Positions 38,293 to 48,473 of a stretch of 64,000 bases of DNA are shown here, piece by piece. The notes beneath the pieces are model-generated. The model worked only from the letters and a program-made list of their open reading frames with translations, made no database searches and was not told the DNA's origin. Made by a program: the position numbers and the translations under genes. The DNA comes from Devosia sp. Root685 (GTDB lineage Bacteria; Pseudomonadota; Alphaproteobacteria; Rhizobiales; Devosiaceae), in assembly GCF_001427875.1 (NCBI RefSeq), contig NZ_LMHK01000001.1:684871-748870 (forward strand), written 5' to 3'. Each line of letters opens with the position of its first letter. Within the stretch, counting starts at the first letter, position 1.

Positions 38293-38420
38293 CGGCGGTT
38301 CAACCGCTAACGATCGACAACGTCAAGGGAGGAGCGTTGGCCGCACGCTGTAGAGCGAGCCTAAGACCAACGTATTGTCGATTCAACTATAAAGCAGGGC
38401 CTTTGTGCCCTGCTTTTTTA
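38293..38420 (+). ncRNA. Possible structured small RNA upstream of the YjbR gene
   Basis: The 295-base gap between divergent proS and the YjbR gene holds nested helices on the plus strand: GCGG-TTCAA-CCGC (38295-38307); ATCGACAA (38313-38320) with TTGTCGAT (38375-38382), 8 bp perfect; inside it CGTTGG (38335-38340) with CCAACG (38367-38372); and the terminator at 38391-38418. I recognise no RNA family. It could be a free small RNA or a leader with attenuator for the YjbR gene. The 5' end is not fixed. Confidence 0.45.
38391..38420 (+). terminator. Strong intrinsic terminator
   Basis: AAAGCAGGGC (38391-38400), a six-base loop and GCCCTGCTTT (38407-38416), followed by further T residues. It stands 20 bases before the YjbR start codon and therefore ends an upstream transcript rather than that gene. 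Confidence 0.9.
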
Positions 38421-38438
38421 TTTCGGAATCAAGACGTA

Positions 38439-38762
38439 ATGGCTGACTCTGAAAGTTTCGCACGAATTGCCCTAACCCTGCCCGGCGCAACGAGCGGGCC
38501 GCATTTTGACCGCACGGCTTTCAAGGTGAAACGCACTTTTGCGACACTGGCGGCCAATGGACTGAGTGCAAACCTGAAATTCACGCCGGACGAGCAGGAA
38601 TTCAAATGTCAGCTCGCTCCCGAAGTCTTTAAAGCCATCGACAATGGCTGGGGGCGGCAGGGCTGGACGACGATGTGGCTGAGCGCGGCGACGGATGAAG
38701 ATGTCGCGGCGGCGCTCGCCATGGCGCATGTTCACGCGGTGGGTGTGGCGAAGAAGCGGTAG
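38439..38762 (+). CDS. MmcQ/YjbR-family DNA-binding-fold protein
   Basis: A 107-aa protein of the MmcQ/YjbR family (CyaY-like fold): N-terminal SFARIALTLPGATSGPHF, central FKVKRTFATLAANGLSANLKFTPDEQ and the C-terminal GWGRQGWTTMWLSAATDEDVAAALAMA. Its role is not known; members are described as DNA-binding by fold only. ATG 38439 is used; an in-frame frame reaching upstream to 38262 would have to read through the terminator. Alone on the plus strand among minus-strand genes. Confidence 0.85.
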   Translation: MADSESFARIALTLPGATSGPHFDRTAFKVKRTFATLAANGLSANLKFTPDEQEFKCQLAPEVFKAIDNGWGRQGWTTMWLSAATDEDVAAALAMAHVHAVGVAKKR

Positions 38763-38914
38763 GGGCTGCGGACCGACGCCCTCGCCTCGTGGCTTTCCCG
38801 CTTGTTGGGAGAGCGACGGACATGGGTGATCACAATCTCTCCTCCAAGGGCGAGGTGATGGGCCTCCCTACCCCAGATCATTTCTCTTTTGCTCTGCAAC
38901 GCCCGTTCAAGAGG
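38763..38914. other. Intergenic stretch after the YjbR gene
   Basis: Non-coding sequence leading into the palindromic element at 38915. No promoter, gene or clear terminator was found here. Confidence 0.4.
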
Positions 38915-39032
38915 CCTCATGGTGAGGTGCTTTGCGCAGCAAAGCCTCGAACCACGAGGTCGAGCGAGTGGAGACCAGCTGCCACGCCCTCGTCCTTCGA
39001 GGCTACGCTGCGCTCCGCGCCTCAGGATGAGG
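38915..39032. repeat. RIME-like palindromic intergenic element, copy 2
   Basis: Same nested plan as the copy at 34437-34556: outer CCTCATGGTGAGGTG (38915-38929) with CGCCTCAGGATGAGG (ending 39032), inner CCTCGAACCACGAGG (38945-38959) with CCTCGTCCTTCGAGG (38989-39003). It follows the YjbR gene and ends 32 bases from the convergent DUF1467 gene. Confidence 0.85.
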
Positions 39033-39064
39033 TCTACTTTTGTTTCAGTTCTTAGGTGAAACGA

Positions 39065-39316
39065 CTACCGATTCCAGTAGGCCATCAGCGTTTCGTTGGT
39101 GAGGGCCCAGAGCAGCAGGGCTGTGAAGACTATGGCGAGGCCGGTGGCTACCAGCAGTTTTCGACCCATTCGTGGAGCGACCGGCGAGCCGGGGTCGGCG
39201 CCGCGCACAAGCGCTTCGCCGGTTTCGTGATGGCTCCGCGCGCCGATGGGCAGCACTGCGACGAAGCAGAGCCACCAGACGACGAAAAAGACGGCAGCGA
39301 TCGATCCCCACTGCAT
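39065..39316 (-). CDS. DUF1467-family two-helix membrane protein
   Basis: An 83-aa inner-membrane protein with two TM helices (about 4-24 and 55-74) and a polar loop (GARSHHETGEALVRGADPGSP). The pattern matches the DUF1467 family of alphaproteobacteria, whose function is unknown and which usually sits beside rnj and proS. It starts four bases after the rnj stop and is therefore in the same operon. Confidence 0.85.
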   Translation of the reverse strand: MQWGSIAAVFFVVWWLCFVAVLPIGARSHHETGEALVRGADPGSPVAPRMGRKLLVATGLAIVFTALLLWALTNETLMAYWNR

Positions 39317-39320
39317 GACG

Positions 39321-40994
39321 TCAGACCCTGTGCACGAAGACGTTGACGTTGGGCTTGCGGCCCCAGAACGCGTTTACTTCGTTGCGGATGGACTTGAAGA
39401 GTGCCGAGCTGAAAACATCAGGGTCCGAGCGGCGCTTGGGCGGCAGGCTCTTGATGAGGTTGGTGACGGTTTCTTCCACCAGCTCAACCAGCGATTCGTC
39501 TTCGGTTTCCGGCAGGCCTTCGACGACATAGTCGGGGCCGGAGACGACATGGCCACTCGAATTGACGGCAAGGCTGACGATGATCATGCCGCCGAAGGAG
39601 AGACGGCGGCGACCCTTTACGCCCGATTCCTCGGGCGTGCAGAGCACGAGGCCATCGAGATAGAGTTCGCCGGTGCGCACTTCGGCCGGATAGGCCATGG
39701 GCTCTGGGAAAAGCCGGACCATATCGCCGTTGCGCGCTTCGCAGACATTGGGGATGCCTTCTTCACGGCCAAGCTTGGCGTGGGCGGCGAGATGGGTCGC
39801 TTCGCCGTGGACCGGCACGAGAACCTGCGGCTTTACCCAGGAATAGAGACGGCGCAGTTCGTCGCGGCGGGGGTGGCCGGTGACGTGAACAAGCGCGTCA
39901 TTCTGGGTGATGATCTCGATGCCCTTGTCGATAAGAAGGTTCTGGATGTCGATGACTTCGCGCTCATTGCCCGGAATGGCCCAGGACGAGAAGATCATGC
40001 GGTCGCCGGCATTGAGATCGATAACGGGGTGTTCGCCGCGGGCGATGCGGGCAATGGCGGCGCGGGCTTCGCCCTGGCTGCCGGTGCAGATCAGCACGCA
40101 TTTGTTGCGCGGAATCGTCTTGTAGGCGTCCTGATCATGGAGCGTCGGCAAGCCTTCGAGCATGCCGAGTTCCCTAGCGATGCCCATGATGCGGTGCAGC
40201 GAGCGGCCGGAGAGAACAACCTGGCGGCCGGCTTGGTGGGCGGCGCGGACGATGGAGACGACGCGGCCGACGTTCGAGGCAAAGGTGGTGACGGCGACGC
40301 GATTAGGCGCCTCGGCGATGAGAGCGGCGAGCGTAGCGCCGATTTCGGCTTCGCTCGGGCTTTCACCGTCCTTGAGGGCATTGGTGGAATCGCAGACCAG
40401 CGCCAGCGGCAGGTCGGATTCGGCGCCGATGGCCTTGAAGCGCTCGACATCGGTCGGGGCGCTGACGACGGGGGTCGGATCGAGCTTCCAGTCGCCGGTA
40501 TGCAGCACGCGGCCGACCGGGGTGGTGATCAGAATGCTGTTGGATTCGGGGATCGAGTGGGCGACGTTAATCGCCTCGATGGTGAAGGGGCCGATTTCAA
40601 ACGGCTTGCGGGGACGCATGATGCGCACGTCGACGTTTTCGACGATGCCATCCCCTGCCCGCTTGGCGGCCAGCATGGCGGCCGTGAAGGGCGTCGCATA
40701 GACCGGCTTGTCGAAGACGGGCCAGAGATCGAGCACCGCACCGTAGTGGTCTTCGTGGCTGTGGGTGAGGATCAAGGCGAGCACGTCATCTGCATTTTCC
40801 TCGAGAAATTCGGGGTTTGCCATGATGAGTTCGATGCCCGGCAGGTCCGGCCCGCCGAAGCTGACGCCGCAATCGACGACGATCCACTTGCGGGATTTTT
40901 CGGGGCCAAAGCCATAGGCACCCATATTCATGCCGATCTCGCCGACGCCCCCGAGGGGTACGAAAACGAGTTCATCCCTTTGGTTCTTAGCCAT
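39321..40994 (-). CDS. rnj: Ribonuclease J
   Basis: A metallo-beta-lactamase-fold ribonuclease with 5' exonuclease and endonuclease activity, used by alphaproteobacteria to mature rRNA and degrade mRNA. The 557-aa protein has the zinc motif His78-x-His80-x-Asp82-His83 (THSHEDHYG), the beta-CASP domain (about 210-360) and a C-terminal domain. It follows birA by 72 bases and is tightly linked to the DUF1467 gene. Confidence 0.95.
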   Translation of the reverse strand: MAKNQRDELVFVPLGGVGEIGMNMGAYGFGPEKSRKWIVVDCGVSFGGPDLPGIELIMANPEFLEENADDVLALILTHSHEDHYGAVLDLWPVFDKPVYATPFTAAMLAAKRAGDGIVENVDVRIMRPRKPFEIGPFTIEAINVAHSIPESNSILITTPVGRVLHTGDWKLDPTPVVSAPTDVERFKAIGAESDLPLALVCDSTNALKDGESPSEAEIGATLAALIAEAPNRVAVTTFASNVGRVVSIVRAAHQAGRQVVLSGRSLHRIMGIARELGMLEGLPTLHDQDAYKTIPRNKCVLICTGSQGEARAAIARIARGEHPVIDLNAGDRMIFSSWAIPGNEREVIDIQNLLIDKGIEIITQNDALVHVTGHPRRDELRRLYSWVKPQVLVPVHGEATHLAAHAKLGREEGIPNVCEARNGDMVRLFPEPMAYPAEVRTGELYLDGLVLCTPEESGVKGRRRLSFGGMIIVSLAVNSSGHVVSGPDYVVEGLPETEDESLVELVEETVTNLIKSLPPKRRSDPDVFSSALFKSIRNEVNAFWGRKPNVNVFVHRV

Positions 40995-41066
40995 GGGTTT
41001 TCTTTTTCCTTTTTGCGCGCGGCGCCTGGCGATCTTTGGTCGCTGGTCGTCGCGCAGATGTTGTGG

Positions 41067-41897
41067 TCAGCTTCGGGCGCTGGCCGTTGCCCCAAAATGC
41101 ACATCGCCGGCCGTGATCACGATCCGCGCGCCATCGTCGTCGCGCATGACCAGCCGACCGGACTGATCGATGGTTTCAAAAATTCCTCGCCGCACAACAC
41201 CGTCCTGCGAGACGGCGACCGGGGCACCAATGCCCGCGGCCGAACCGCGCCACTGGTTTAAAACCTCAGTGATTCCAGCGCCTTCGTTCCAGAGGGCGAA
41301 GGCATCGACCCAGGCTTCCGAGAGTGCTTCGAAGACATCTTCGGCACTGCGTTCGTAGCCAAGATCATTGAGGCTGTTAGCCGGATAGGGCAAACCGGTG
41401 GGCGCGGCAATGACATTGACGCCGATGCCGATGACGATTGCGTGGCGCCCGTCCGGGGTTTTGCCCATTTCGAGGAGGATGCCGGCGATCTTTGCGCCAT
41501 CGGCGAGAACGTCGTTGGGCCATTTGAGCGCGACGCGGCCGGAGCCGTTCATGGCGTCGGCGCCATCGATGCCGATGCGGACGGCGCCTTGCGGCAGGAT
41601 TTTCGCGAACGCGTTCTGCATCGCGACGCCGGCGACAAAGCCCAGCGTTGCCAATACGTTAGGGTCTGCATCGGGGATGATGAGGAGGCTGGCGGCCAGG
41701 TTGCCGGAGGGGCTTTCCCAGGCGCGACCGCGACGGCCGCGACCGGAGGTCTGCTTGAGCGCAGCGAACCAGATGCCGCCCTGATCACCCGCGGCGGCGG
41801 CCGCGAGCGCTTCTGAATTGGTGGACCCTATTTCATCGAACCCGGCCAGCCGATATCCGGCAGACCGGGCCTTTGGGCCGAGTGAAAACTCGGCCAC
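41067..41897 (-). CDS. birA: Biotin--protein ligase
   Basis: Attaches biotin to acetyl-CoA carboxylase and related enzymes. The 276-aa sequence shows the ATP/biotin loop GRGRRGRAW near residues 52-60, KWPNDVL and GIGVNV, with the C-terminal SH3-like domain. There is no N-terminal helix-turn-helix, so it is a class I ligase without the repressor role of E. coli BirA. It starts at GTG 41897 immediately after the nuoN stop (TAGGTG), as the gene following nuoN in many rhizobia. Confidence 0.95.
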   Translation of the reverse strand: MAEFSLGPKARSAGYRLAGFDEIGSTNSEALAAAAAGDQGGIWFAALKQTSGRGRRGRAWESPSGNLAASLLIIPDADPNVLATLGFVAGVAMQNAFAKILPQGAVRIGIDGADAMNGSGRVALKWPNDVLADGAKIAGILLEMGKTPDGRHAIVIGIGVNVIAAPTGLPYPANSLNDLGYERSAEDVFEALSEAWVDAFALWNEGAGITEVLNQWRGSAAGIGAPVAVSQDGVVRRGIFETIDQSGRLVMRDDDGARIVITAGDVHFGATASARS

Positions 41898-43343
41898 CTA
41901 GAAGAGGCTTCCTGCGGCAATGTGTGCCCAATTGGTTAGCAGACTGCCAACACTGAAGTAGTACGTAACGACCAAAAAGGCACTGACTGCGAGAATGATG
42001 TTGAGCTCATTCGGAACCGCGATGAAGACCGACTTCGGTTCGTCGAAGTACATCGTCTTGACGACGCGCAGATAGTAGTACGCGCTCACAGCCGAGGCCA
42101 GGACACCGATGACCGAGAGGACATAGAGGTTGGCTTCGATGGCGGCGAGGAAGACGTGCCACTTGGCAAAGAACCCGGCGAGCGGCGGCATGCCGATCAG
42201 CGAGAACATCAGGATCGCCATGATGGCAGCGACGAACGGACGCGTCTGGGCGGCGCCGGCGAGGTCTTCGACGTTTTCGACGTAACCATCTTCGGTGCGC
42301 AGCGACAGGATGCAGGCGAAGAGGCCGGCAGTCATGGTGACGTAGATGGCCATGTAGATCGCGACGCCTTCGACGCCGACCTGGGTGCCTGACGATAGAC
42401 CGACGAGGGCGAAGCCGACGTGGCCGATCGAGGAATAGGCGATCAGGCGCTTGAGCGAGCGCTGGCCGATGGCAGCGAAGGCTGCGAGGACCATGGAGGC
42501 GATCGAGAGGAAGATCACGACCTGCTGCCAATCGTGCGAGATCGGCTGGAACGTATCCATGACCAGACGGATCATCAGCGACATGGCGGCCACCTTGGGC
42601 GCCATGGCGAAGAAGGCCGTCACGGGAGTCGGGGCGCCTTCATACACGTCCGGCGTCCACATGTGGAACGGCACGGCCGAAATCTTGAAGGCGACACCGG
42701 CAAGGAGGAAGACCATGCCGAAGATCAGGCCGATGGAGCGGCCTTCCATGGCGATGGCGCCGACGATCTCGGTGAGGTTGGTGTGGCCGGTGAAGCCATA
42801 GACCAGCGAGGCGCCGTAGAGCAGCATGCCCGAGGAGAGCGCGCCGAGGACGAAGTATTTCAGACCCGCTTCCGAGGCGCGCTTGTCGTCGCGCTTGATG
42901 GCGGCCATGACGTAGAGCGCCAGGGACTGCAGTTCGAGACCGATATAGAGGCTCATGAGGTCGTTGGCCGACACCATGATCATCATGCCCAGCGTCGCGA
43001 GGACAGCCAGGATGGAATATTCGAACTTGTGGACGCCGTTTGCCTCGGAATTGGGCATGGCGAGGATGAGCGAAAGCGCGGCGCCGCCGAGAACCAAGAG
43101 CTTCATGTAGCGGCCGAAGGCATCGGCGATGAAGACGCCGTTGAACAGCACGCCATCGGCGGGGTTCAGGAGGATCATCAGGCCAGCGGCGGCCATGAGC
43201 AGGACGGCGAGCCAGGAGATGAGGGCCGACTTCTCCTTGTTGATGGCGACGCCCAGGATCACAAGGACCAGGGCGCCGACTGCCATCAGCAGTTCGGGAT
43301 AGGCAGGCGCAACGCTCGCGAAATCAATAACGTCAGAGTTCAC
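41898..43343 (-). CDS. nuoN: NADH-quinone oxidoreductase subunit N
   Basis: Antiporter-like proton-pumping subunit of complex I, about 14 TM helices in 481 aa. The internal [20 protein letters not shown] block and [17 protein letters not shown] are typical of NuoN. It starts at GTG 43343 with AGGAGA upstream, nine bases after nuoM, and abuts birA. Last gene of the nuo operon. Confidence 0.97.
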   Translation of the reverse strand: MNSDVIDFASVAPAYPELLMAVGALVLVILGVAINKEKSALISWLAVLLMAAAGLMILLNPADGVLFNGVFIADAFGRYMKLLVLGGAALSLILAMPNSEANGVHKFEYSILAVLATLGMMIMVSANDLMSLYIGLELQSLALYVMAAIKRDDKRASEAGLKYFVLGALSSGMLLYGASLVYGFTGHTNLTEIVGAIAMEGRSIGLIFGMVFLLAGVAFKISAVPFHMWTPDVYEGAPTPVTAFFAMAPKVAAMSLMIRLVMDTFQPISHDWQQVVIFLSIASMVLAAFAAIGQRSLKRLIAYSSIGHVGFALVGLSSGTQVGVEGVAIYMAIYVTMTAGLFACILSLRTEDGYVENVEDLAGAAQTRPFVAAIMAILMFSLIGMPPLAGFFAKWHVFLAAIEANLYVLSVIGVLASAVSAYYYLRVVKTMYFDEPKSVFIAVPNELNIILAVSAFLVVTYYFSVGSLLTNWAHIAAGSLF

Positions 43344-43352
43344 GGTGCTCTC

Positions 43353-44936
43353 CTAGTGCGCAGCAGGCTCGGCCGCATGGTCTGCGGCCGGCGCGGCCTC
43401 GCCCGTGGGCGCGGCGTATTCGAGGGGGGCCCTTGCGTCGGCAAGGGAAACGGCGGGGTCGAGGCCAATCGAGGTGGCGTAATGCGACACCAGATTGTTG
43501 ACCGAGGCGGCCGTCGTATCGAGGATCGGCGAGGGATAGAAGCCGAACACGATGATCATGACGATCAACGGGTAGAGAATGATCTTTTCGCGCAGGTTCA
43601 GGTCGAGAATGCCCTTGAGGCTTTCCTTGGTGAGCGCGCCGAAAATGATGCGGCGATAGAGCCACAGCGCATAGCCGGCCGAGAAGATCACGCCGAAGGC
43701 AGCACCGAACGCAACCCAGGTATTGACCTGGAAAACGCCGAGCATGGTGAGGAATTCACCGACGAAGCCCGACGTGCCGGGAAGGCCGACGTTTGCCATG
43801 GTGAAGACCATGAAGGCGAAGGCATAGCGCGGCATGCGCTCGACAAGGCCGCCATAGGCGGTGATGTCGCGGGTGTGCATGCGGTCATAAATGACGCCGA
43901 CAGCAAGGAAGAGCGCGCCGGAGACCAGACCATGCGAGATCATCTGGAACATGGCGCCCTGGATGCCGAGGGCGTTGCCCGCAAAGATACCCATGGTGAC
44001 GAAGCCCATGTGGGCGACCGACGAGTAAGCGATGAGCTTCTTGATGTCGGTCTGAACGAGGGCGACCAGCGAAGTGATGATGATGGCAGCGACCGAGAGC
44101 ACGAACACGAAGTTCGAGAGCTGAGCCGAGGCATCGGGGAACATGGGTAGGGAGAAGCGCAGGAAGCCGTAGCCGCCAAGCTTTAGGAGGATTGCCGCCA
44201 GAATGACGGAACCAGCAGTCGGGGCTTCGACGTGTGCTTCAGGCAGCCAGCGATGGAATGGCCACATCGGCATCTTGACGGCCAGCGAGGCGAAGAAGGC
44301 CAGCCAGAGCCATATCTGCATGCTTTCCGGGAACTTGTGGGTCAGGAGGCGCGAAATGTCGGTGGTGCCGGCATTCCAGTACATGGCCATGATGGCCAGG
44401 AGCATCAGGACGGAGCCGATGAAGGTGTAGAAGAAAAACTTGTAGCTCGCCTGGATGCGGCGCTTGCCGCCCCAGATACCGATGATGAGGAACATCGGCA
44501 GCAGGGTGCCTTCGAAGAAGACATAGAACATGGCGAGATCGAGCGTGGTGAACACGCCGATCATCAGGACTTCCAGGATCAGGAAGACCAGCATGTATTC
44601 CTTGACGCGCTTGTCGATGGCTTCCCAGCTCGCGAGGATACAGAACGGCATCAGAAGAGCCGAGAGCACCACGAAGAGCACGGAAATGCCGTCGACGCCG
44701 ACGCGATAGCCGATGCTGTCGCCCAGCCAGGGATAGTTGACGACGAACTGGAAGCCCGGATTGGAGGGGTCGAACGCCGCCCAGATCCAGAGCGAGAGGG
44801 CGAAGGTGACGAGGGTCGTCACCAGAGCCGTCCAGCGGATCGCTGATACCGCGGTCTTTGGCGTGACGAGAACCAGTGCCGCGCCGAGGAGCGGCAGGAA
44901 GGTCACGATAGTGAGGATAGAGTTCTCGAAGGTCAT
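43353..44936 (-). CDS. nuoM: NADH-quinone oxidoreductase subunit M
   Basis: Antiporter-like subunit of the membrane arm, about 14 TM helices in 527 aa. The proton-channel region [18 protein letters not shown] and the [18 protein letters not shown] segment (buried Lys) identify it. The C-terminus ends in an Ala/Pro/His tail outside the last helix. The ATG shares one base with the nuoL stop (TGATG). Confidence 0.97.
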   Translation of the reverse strand: MTFENSILTIVTFLPLLGAALVLVTPKTAVSAIRWTALVTTLVTFALSLWIWAAFDPSNPGFQFVVNYPWLGDSIGYRVGVDGISVLFVVLSALLMPFCILASWEAIDKRVKEYMLVFLILEVLMIGVFTTLDLAMFYVFFEGTLLPMFLIIGIWGGKRRIQASYKFFFYTFIGSVLMLLAIMAMYWNAGTTDISRLLTHKFPESMQIWLWLAFFASLAVKMPMWPFHRWLPEAHVEAPTAGSVILAAILLKLGGYGFLRFSLPMFPDASAQLSNFVFVLSVAAIIITSLVALVQTDIKKLIAYSSVAHMGFVTMGIFAGNALGIQGAMFQMISHGLVSGALFLAVGVIYDRMHTRDITAYGGLVERMPRYAFAFMVFTMANVGLPGTSGFVGEFLTMLGVFQVNTWVAFGAAFGVIFSAGYALWLYRRIIFGALTKESLKGILDLNLREKIILYPLIVMIIVFGFYPSPILDTTAASVNNLVSHYATSIGLDPAVSLADARAPLEYAAPTGEAAPAADHAAEPAAH

Positions 44937-47029
44937 CAGATCAGTCCCCCGGCCGCGATGGCCCAGGTCAGCAGCGCCGCAATGCCGATCAGCATGGCGA
45001 AGGCATAGTGATAGAGATAGCCGGACTGGAGTTTTACGACCCAGGAGGTGACGTTCTGAACGCGACGGCCGAGGCCCTCGGCGATCTTGCCGTCGACCAG
45101 CCAGTCATCGAAACCATGCCAGATGGCGCGGCCGATCCAGAGCGCGGGGCGCACGAAGATCGTGTTGTAAAGCTCGTCGAAGTACCACTTGTTCAAGAGG
45201 AACTGGTAAAGCCCCGGATTGGCGGCCGCGAGCTTGCCCGGGATATCCGGACGCTTGATGTACATGTACCAGGCGGCGACGAAGCCGATGATCATGGACA
45301 CGGTGGCGCTCCACTTCACCCAAAGCGGCACATGGTGCGCAGCTTCGATGATCTCGTGGTCGACAAAGATCGAACCAGCGAAGAAGTGCTCGATGTGTTC
45401 GACCTCGTGGAAGAACATGCCGTAGAACACGACACCGGCGAGCACCGCACCCGCAGCCAGCACATAGAGCGGCACCAGCATGACGTTGGGCGCTTCATGG
45501 GCATTGTCATAGGCCGAGCCGTGATGGCCATGCACATCATGGGCGTGGTCGTCGGCGAGCGGCTCATCATGGCTATCGCCATCGTGAGCGTCGACATGGT
45601 GACCATGGCCATGCTGCGCGTCGCGCGGCGAGCCGTGGAAGGTCAGGTGCACCAGACGCCAGGAATAGAAGCTCGTGAAGAGAGCCGCGATCACCAGGAG
45701 CCAGAAGGCGAAGCTGCCGATATTGCCACCGACCGCATAGGCCGATTCAATGATCGAGTCCTTGGAGAAGAAGCCGGCGAAACCGAAATTGGTGCCCGGA
45801 ATGCCGACGCCGGTGAGAGCGAGGGTACCGATCATCATCATTGCATAGGTGATGGGGATCTTCTTCCGGAGGCCACCCATGTTCCGCATATCCTGTTCAT
45901 GGTGCATGGCGTGGATAACAGCGCCGGCGCCCAGGAACAGCAGAGCCTTGAAGAAGGCGTGCGTGAAGAGGTGGAAGACACCGGCCGAATAGGCCCCTGC
46001 CCCAAGCGCGACGAACATGTAGCCGAGCTGCGAACAGGTCGAATAAGCGATGACGCGCTTGATGTCGTTTTGAACGAGGCCGACGGTCGCCGCGAAGAAG
46101 GCGGTGATAGCACCGATGACGATCACGACATTCAGAGCGAAGGGCGAGAGTTCGAACAGCGGCGACAGGCGGGCGACCATGAAGACGCCGGCGGTGACCA
46201 TGGTTGCGGCATGGATAAGCGCCGACACCGGGGTCGGACCTTCCATGGCATCCGGAAGCCAGGTGTGCAGCAGGAACTGCGCCGACTTGCCCATGGCGCC
46301 CATGAAGAGCAACAGGCAGATGACGGTCATTGCATCGAGGTTCCAGGAAAGGAACCGGATGACCGGCAGGCCGGTGGTCGAGAATTCGTCGGCAGCATGG
46401 AAGGCGCCGTCGAAATCGATGTGACCGAGGACGAGGAAGGCGCCAAAGATGCCGAGCGCGAAGCCGAAGTCACCGACGCGATTGACGATGAAGGCCTTCA
46501 TGGCGGCAGCGGTTGCCGAGGGTTTTGTGTACCAGAAGCCGATGAGCAGATAGGACGCGAGGCCCACGCCTTCCCAGCCGAAGAACATCTGCAGGAAGTT
46601 GTCGGCCGTCACCAGCATGAGCATGGCGAAGGTGAAGAGCGAGAGATAGGCGAAGAAGCGCGAACGATGCGGATCGTCGCTCATGTAGCCGATCGAATAG
46701 ACGTGAACGAGGGCCGAAACCGTGTTCACGACCACCAGCATGATGGCGGTGAGCGTATCGACACGCAGGGTCCAGCGCAGGTCCATGTCGCCGACCTGGA
46801 TCCAGCGCATGACTTCGACCTTGAGCACGGCCGCATGGCCATCGCCCACGGCGCCGGCAAGGCCATCACCAAAGGCGACGGGAATGAACACGACCCAGCT
46901 CAGTACGGCTGCGATGATCAGCAGACCGGACGTGAGGAACTCGCTCGGCCTGTGACCGATGGTCCGGCCCAAAAAGCCGGCAATAAGCGCCCCGATGAGG
47001 GGCAGGAAGACAATCGCCTGAATAATCAT
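44936..47029 (-). CDS. nuoL: NADH-quinone oxidoreductase subunit L
   Basis: The distal antiporter-like subunit with the long lateral helix, about 16 TM helices in 697 aa. [25 protein letters not shown] and [20 protein letters not shown] are family marks. Unusual is a His/Asp-rich loop at about residues 470-514 ([20 protein letters not shown], then [10 protein letters not shown]) before the lateral-helix region; enterobacterial NuoL lacks it. It may bind metal ions or simply be a flexible loop. It lies 11 bases downstream of nuoK. Confidence 0.96.
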   Translation of the reverse strand: MIIQAIVFLPLIGALIAGFLGRTIGHRPSEFLTSGLLIIAAVLSWVVFIPVAFGDGLAGAVGDGHAAVLKVEVMRWIQVGDMDLRWTLRVDTLTAIMLVVVNTVSALVHVYSIGYMSDDPHRSRFFAYLSLFTFAMLMLVTADNFLQMFFGWEGVGLASYLLIGFWYTKPSATAAAMKAFIVNRVGDFGFALGIFGAFLVLGHIDFDGAFHAADEFSTTGLPVIRFLSWNLDAMTVICLLLFMGAMGKSAQFLLHTWLPDAMEGPTPVSALIHAATMVTAGVFMVARLSPLFELSPFALNVVIVIGAITAFFAATVGLVQNDIKRVIAYSTCSQLGYMFVALGAGAYSAGVFHLFTHAFFKALLFLGAGAVIHAMHHEQDMRNMGGLRKKIPITYAMMMIGTLALTGVGIPGTNFGFAGFFSKDSIIESAYAVGGNIGSFAFWLLVIAALFTSFYSWRLVHLTFHGSPRDAQHGHGHHVDAHDGDSHDEPLADDHAHDVHGHHGSAYDNAHEAPNVMLVPLYVLAAGAVLAGVVFYGMFFHEVEHIEHFFAGSIFVDHEIIEAAHHVPLWVKWSATVSMIIGFVAAWYMYIKRPDIPGKLAAANPGLYQFLLNKWYFDELYNTIFVRPALWIGRAIWHGFDDWLVDGKIAEGLGRRVQNVTSWVVKLQSGYLYHYAFAMLIGIAALLTWAIAAGGLI

Positions 47030-47040
47030 AGCGTTAAGCC

Positions 47041-47355
47041 TCAGCCCTTCATCATATTGGCGTCTTCAACCGCGATGGAGCCGCGGTTGCGATAGAAAAT
47101 GACCAGAATGGCCAGACCGATGGCCGCTTCAGCAGCAGCCACGGTGAGGATCATCAGCGCGAAGACCTGGCCCTGCAAATCCTGCAGATGGGCGCTGAAG
47201 GCCACGAAGTTCAGATTGACCGCAAGCAGGATCAATTCCACCGACATGAGAATGACGATGACGTTCTTGCGGTTGAGAAAGATGCCGAACACGCCGAGCG
47301 TGAACAGGATGGCTGCAACGGTCAGGTAGTGACCGAGCCCGATTTCCAAGCCCAT
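47041..47355 (-). CDS. nuoK: NADH-quinone oxidoreductase subunit K
   Basis: A small three-helix membrane subunit, 104 aa, homologous to MrpC. Two conserved buried Glu residues are visible ([11 protein letters not shown] in helix 2 and [13 protein letters not shown] in helix 3), needed for proton transfer. The ATG lies nine bases after the nuoJ stop. Confidence 0.97.
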   Translation of the reverse strand: MGLEIGLGHYLTVAAILFTLGVFGIFLNRKNVIVILMSVELILLAVNLNFVAFSAHLQDLQGQVFALMILTVAAAEAAIGLAILVIFYRNRGSIAVEDANMMKG

Positions 47356-47364
47356 GATAAACCC

Positions 47365-47973
47365 CTATAGCCCCTGACCGCTTTTGACCTTGACGACCTT
47401 CAGCGTCTCGCTCGCCTGACGAGCAACCTGCTTGATCGGATCCTGGCGCTTCGCCGACGCGCGGTGACGCAGCGTGAGCACGATGGCACCAATCATGGCG
47501 ACCAGCAGAATTGCGCCTGCCCCCTGGAACAGGAAGAAATAGCGCGTGTAGAGCACCAGACCGAGCTGGCGCGTATTGTCCATCGCCGCATCGATCGGCA
47601 GACCCGAACCACTCGCGACTTCTGGCGAGATGAAGAAGCTGCCCGCAACGAGCAGCAGCTCGAGGAACATGATCAACCCGACCAGAATGCCGATGGGCGC
47701 ATATTGCAGCATGCCCTGGCGCATTTCAGTGAAGTCGATGTCGAGCATCATGACGACGAAGAGGAAGAGCACGGCGACCGCGCCCACATAGACGACGATC
47801 AGGATCAGCGCCAAAAACTCGGCGCCGGCCAGCATGAACAGACCCGCCGCATTGACGAAGGTCAGAATGAGAAACAGCACCGCATGCACGGGATTGCGCG
47901 CCGAAATGACCATGAAGGCCGAGACGACAGCAACCGCCGCGAAGAGGTAGAAAAAGAATAGTGGAAGGGTCAT
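47365..47973 (-). CDS. nuoJ: NADH-quinone oxidoreductase subunit J
   Basis: A five-helix membrane subunit of complex I, 202 aa. The third helix region (EFLALILIVVYVGAVAVLFLF) contains the family pi-bulge segment involved in coupling. The C-terminal cytoplasmic tail is basic. It starts 11 bases after the nuoI stop. Confidence 0.96.
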   Translation of the reverse strand: MTLPLFFFYLFAAVAVVSAFMVISARNPVHAVLFLILTFVNAAGLFMLAGAEFLALILIVVYVGAVAVLFLFVVMMLDIDFTEMRQGMLQYAPIGILVGLIMFLELLLVAGSFFISPEVASGSGLPIDAAMDNTRQLGLVLYTRYFFLFQGAGAILLVAMIGAIVLTLRHRASAKRQDPIKQVARQASETLKVVKVKSGQGL

Positions 47974-47984
47974 CCTCTTCCCTC

Positions 47985-48473
47985 TCAGCGGTAAGGTGCG
48001 TCGGCTGCAAGGTTGGAGGCGATTTCACGCTCCCAACGATCGCCGTTTGCAAGGAGCTTCTCCTTCGAGAAGTAGAGCTCTTCGCGCGTTTCGGTTGCGA
48101 ATTCGAAGTTCGGGCCTTCGACGATGGCATCCACCGGGCAGGCTTCCTGGCAGAAGCCGCAATAGATGCACTTCACCATGTCGATGTCGTAGCGCACGGT
48201 ACGGCGGGTGCCGTCGTTCTGGCGCGGGCCGGCTTCGATGGTGATGGCCTGGGCCGGGCAGATGGCTTCGCAGAGCTTGCAGGCGATGCAACGCTCTTCG
48301 CCGTTGGGATAACGGCGGAGAGCATGCTCACCGCGGAAACGAGGCGACACCGGACCCTTTTCGAAGGGATAGTTGATGGTTGGCTTCGGCGCGAAAAAGT
48401 AGCGCATGGCCAGGAAGAAGGCCGATACGAACTCCTTCAGGAGCAGCGTGTTGACGACTTGGGCGGCGCGCAT
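47985..48473 (-). CDS. nuoI: NADH-quinone oxidoreductase subunit I
   Basis: Carries iron-sulfur clusters N6a and N6b on the way to N2. The 162-aa protein has two [4Fe-4S] ferredoxin motifs: Cys62, 65, 68, 72 and Cys102, 105, 108, 112. I start at ATG 48473 ([15 protein letters not shown]), which shares one base with the nuoH stop (TGATG); the frame reaching 48494 would lie in nuoH. Confidence 0.97.
   Translation of the reverse strand: MRAAQVVNTLLLKEFVSAFFLAMRYFFAPKPTINYPFEKGPVSPRFRGEHALRRYPNGEERCIACKLCEAICPAQAITIEAGPRQNDGTRRTVRYDIDMVKCIYCGFCQEACPVDAIVEGPNFEFATETREELYFSKEKLLANGDRWEREIASNLAADAPYR

Noticed and set aside
38293..38390. Possible permuted tmRNA (GCT-AAC-GAT resembles the start of the tag)
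   Set aside because: The frame does not continue as a proteolysis tag ending in LAA or similar, and no tRNA-like acceptor/T-arm pairing is found around it.
38262..38438. Upstream extension of the YjbR-type gene (start at 38262 or TTG 38338)
   Set aside because: A GGGAGGAG site precedes the TTG, but translation would have to pass the terminator hairpin, and the extra residues are not part of the family.
45008..47095. 695-codon plus-strand open frame
   Set aside because: Antisense shadow of nuoL with the same low-information composition.
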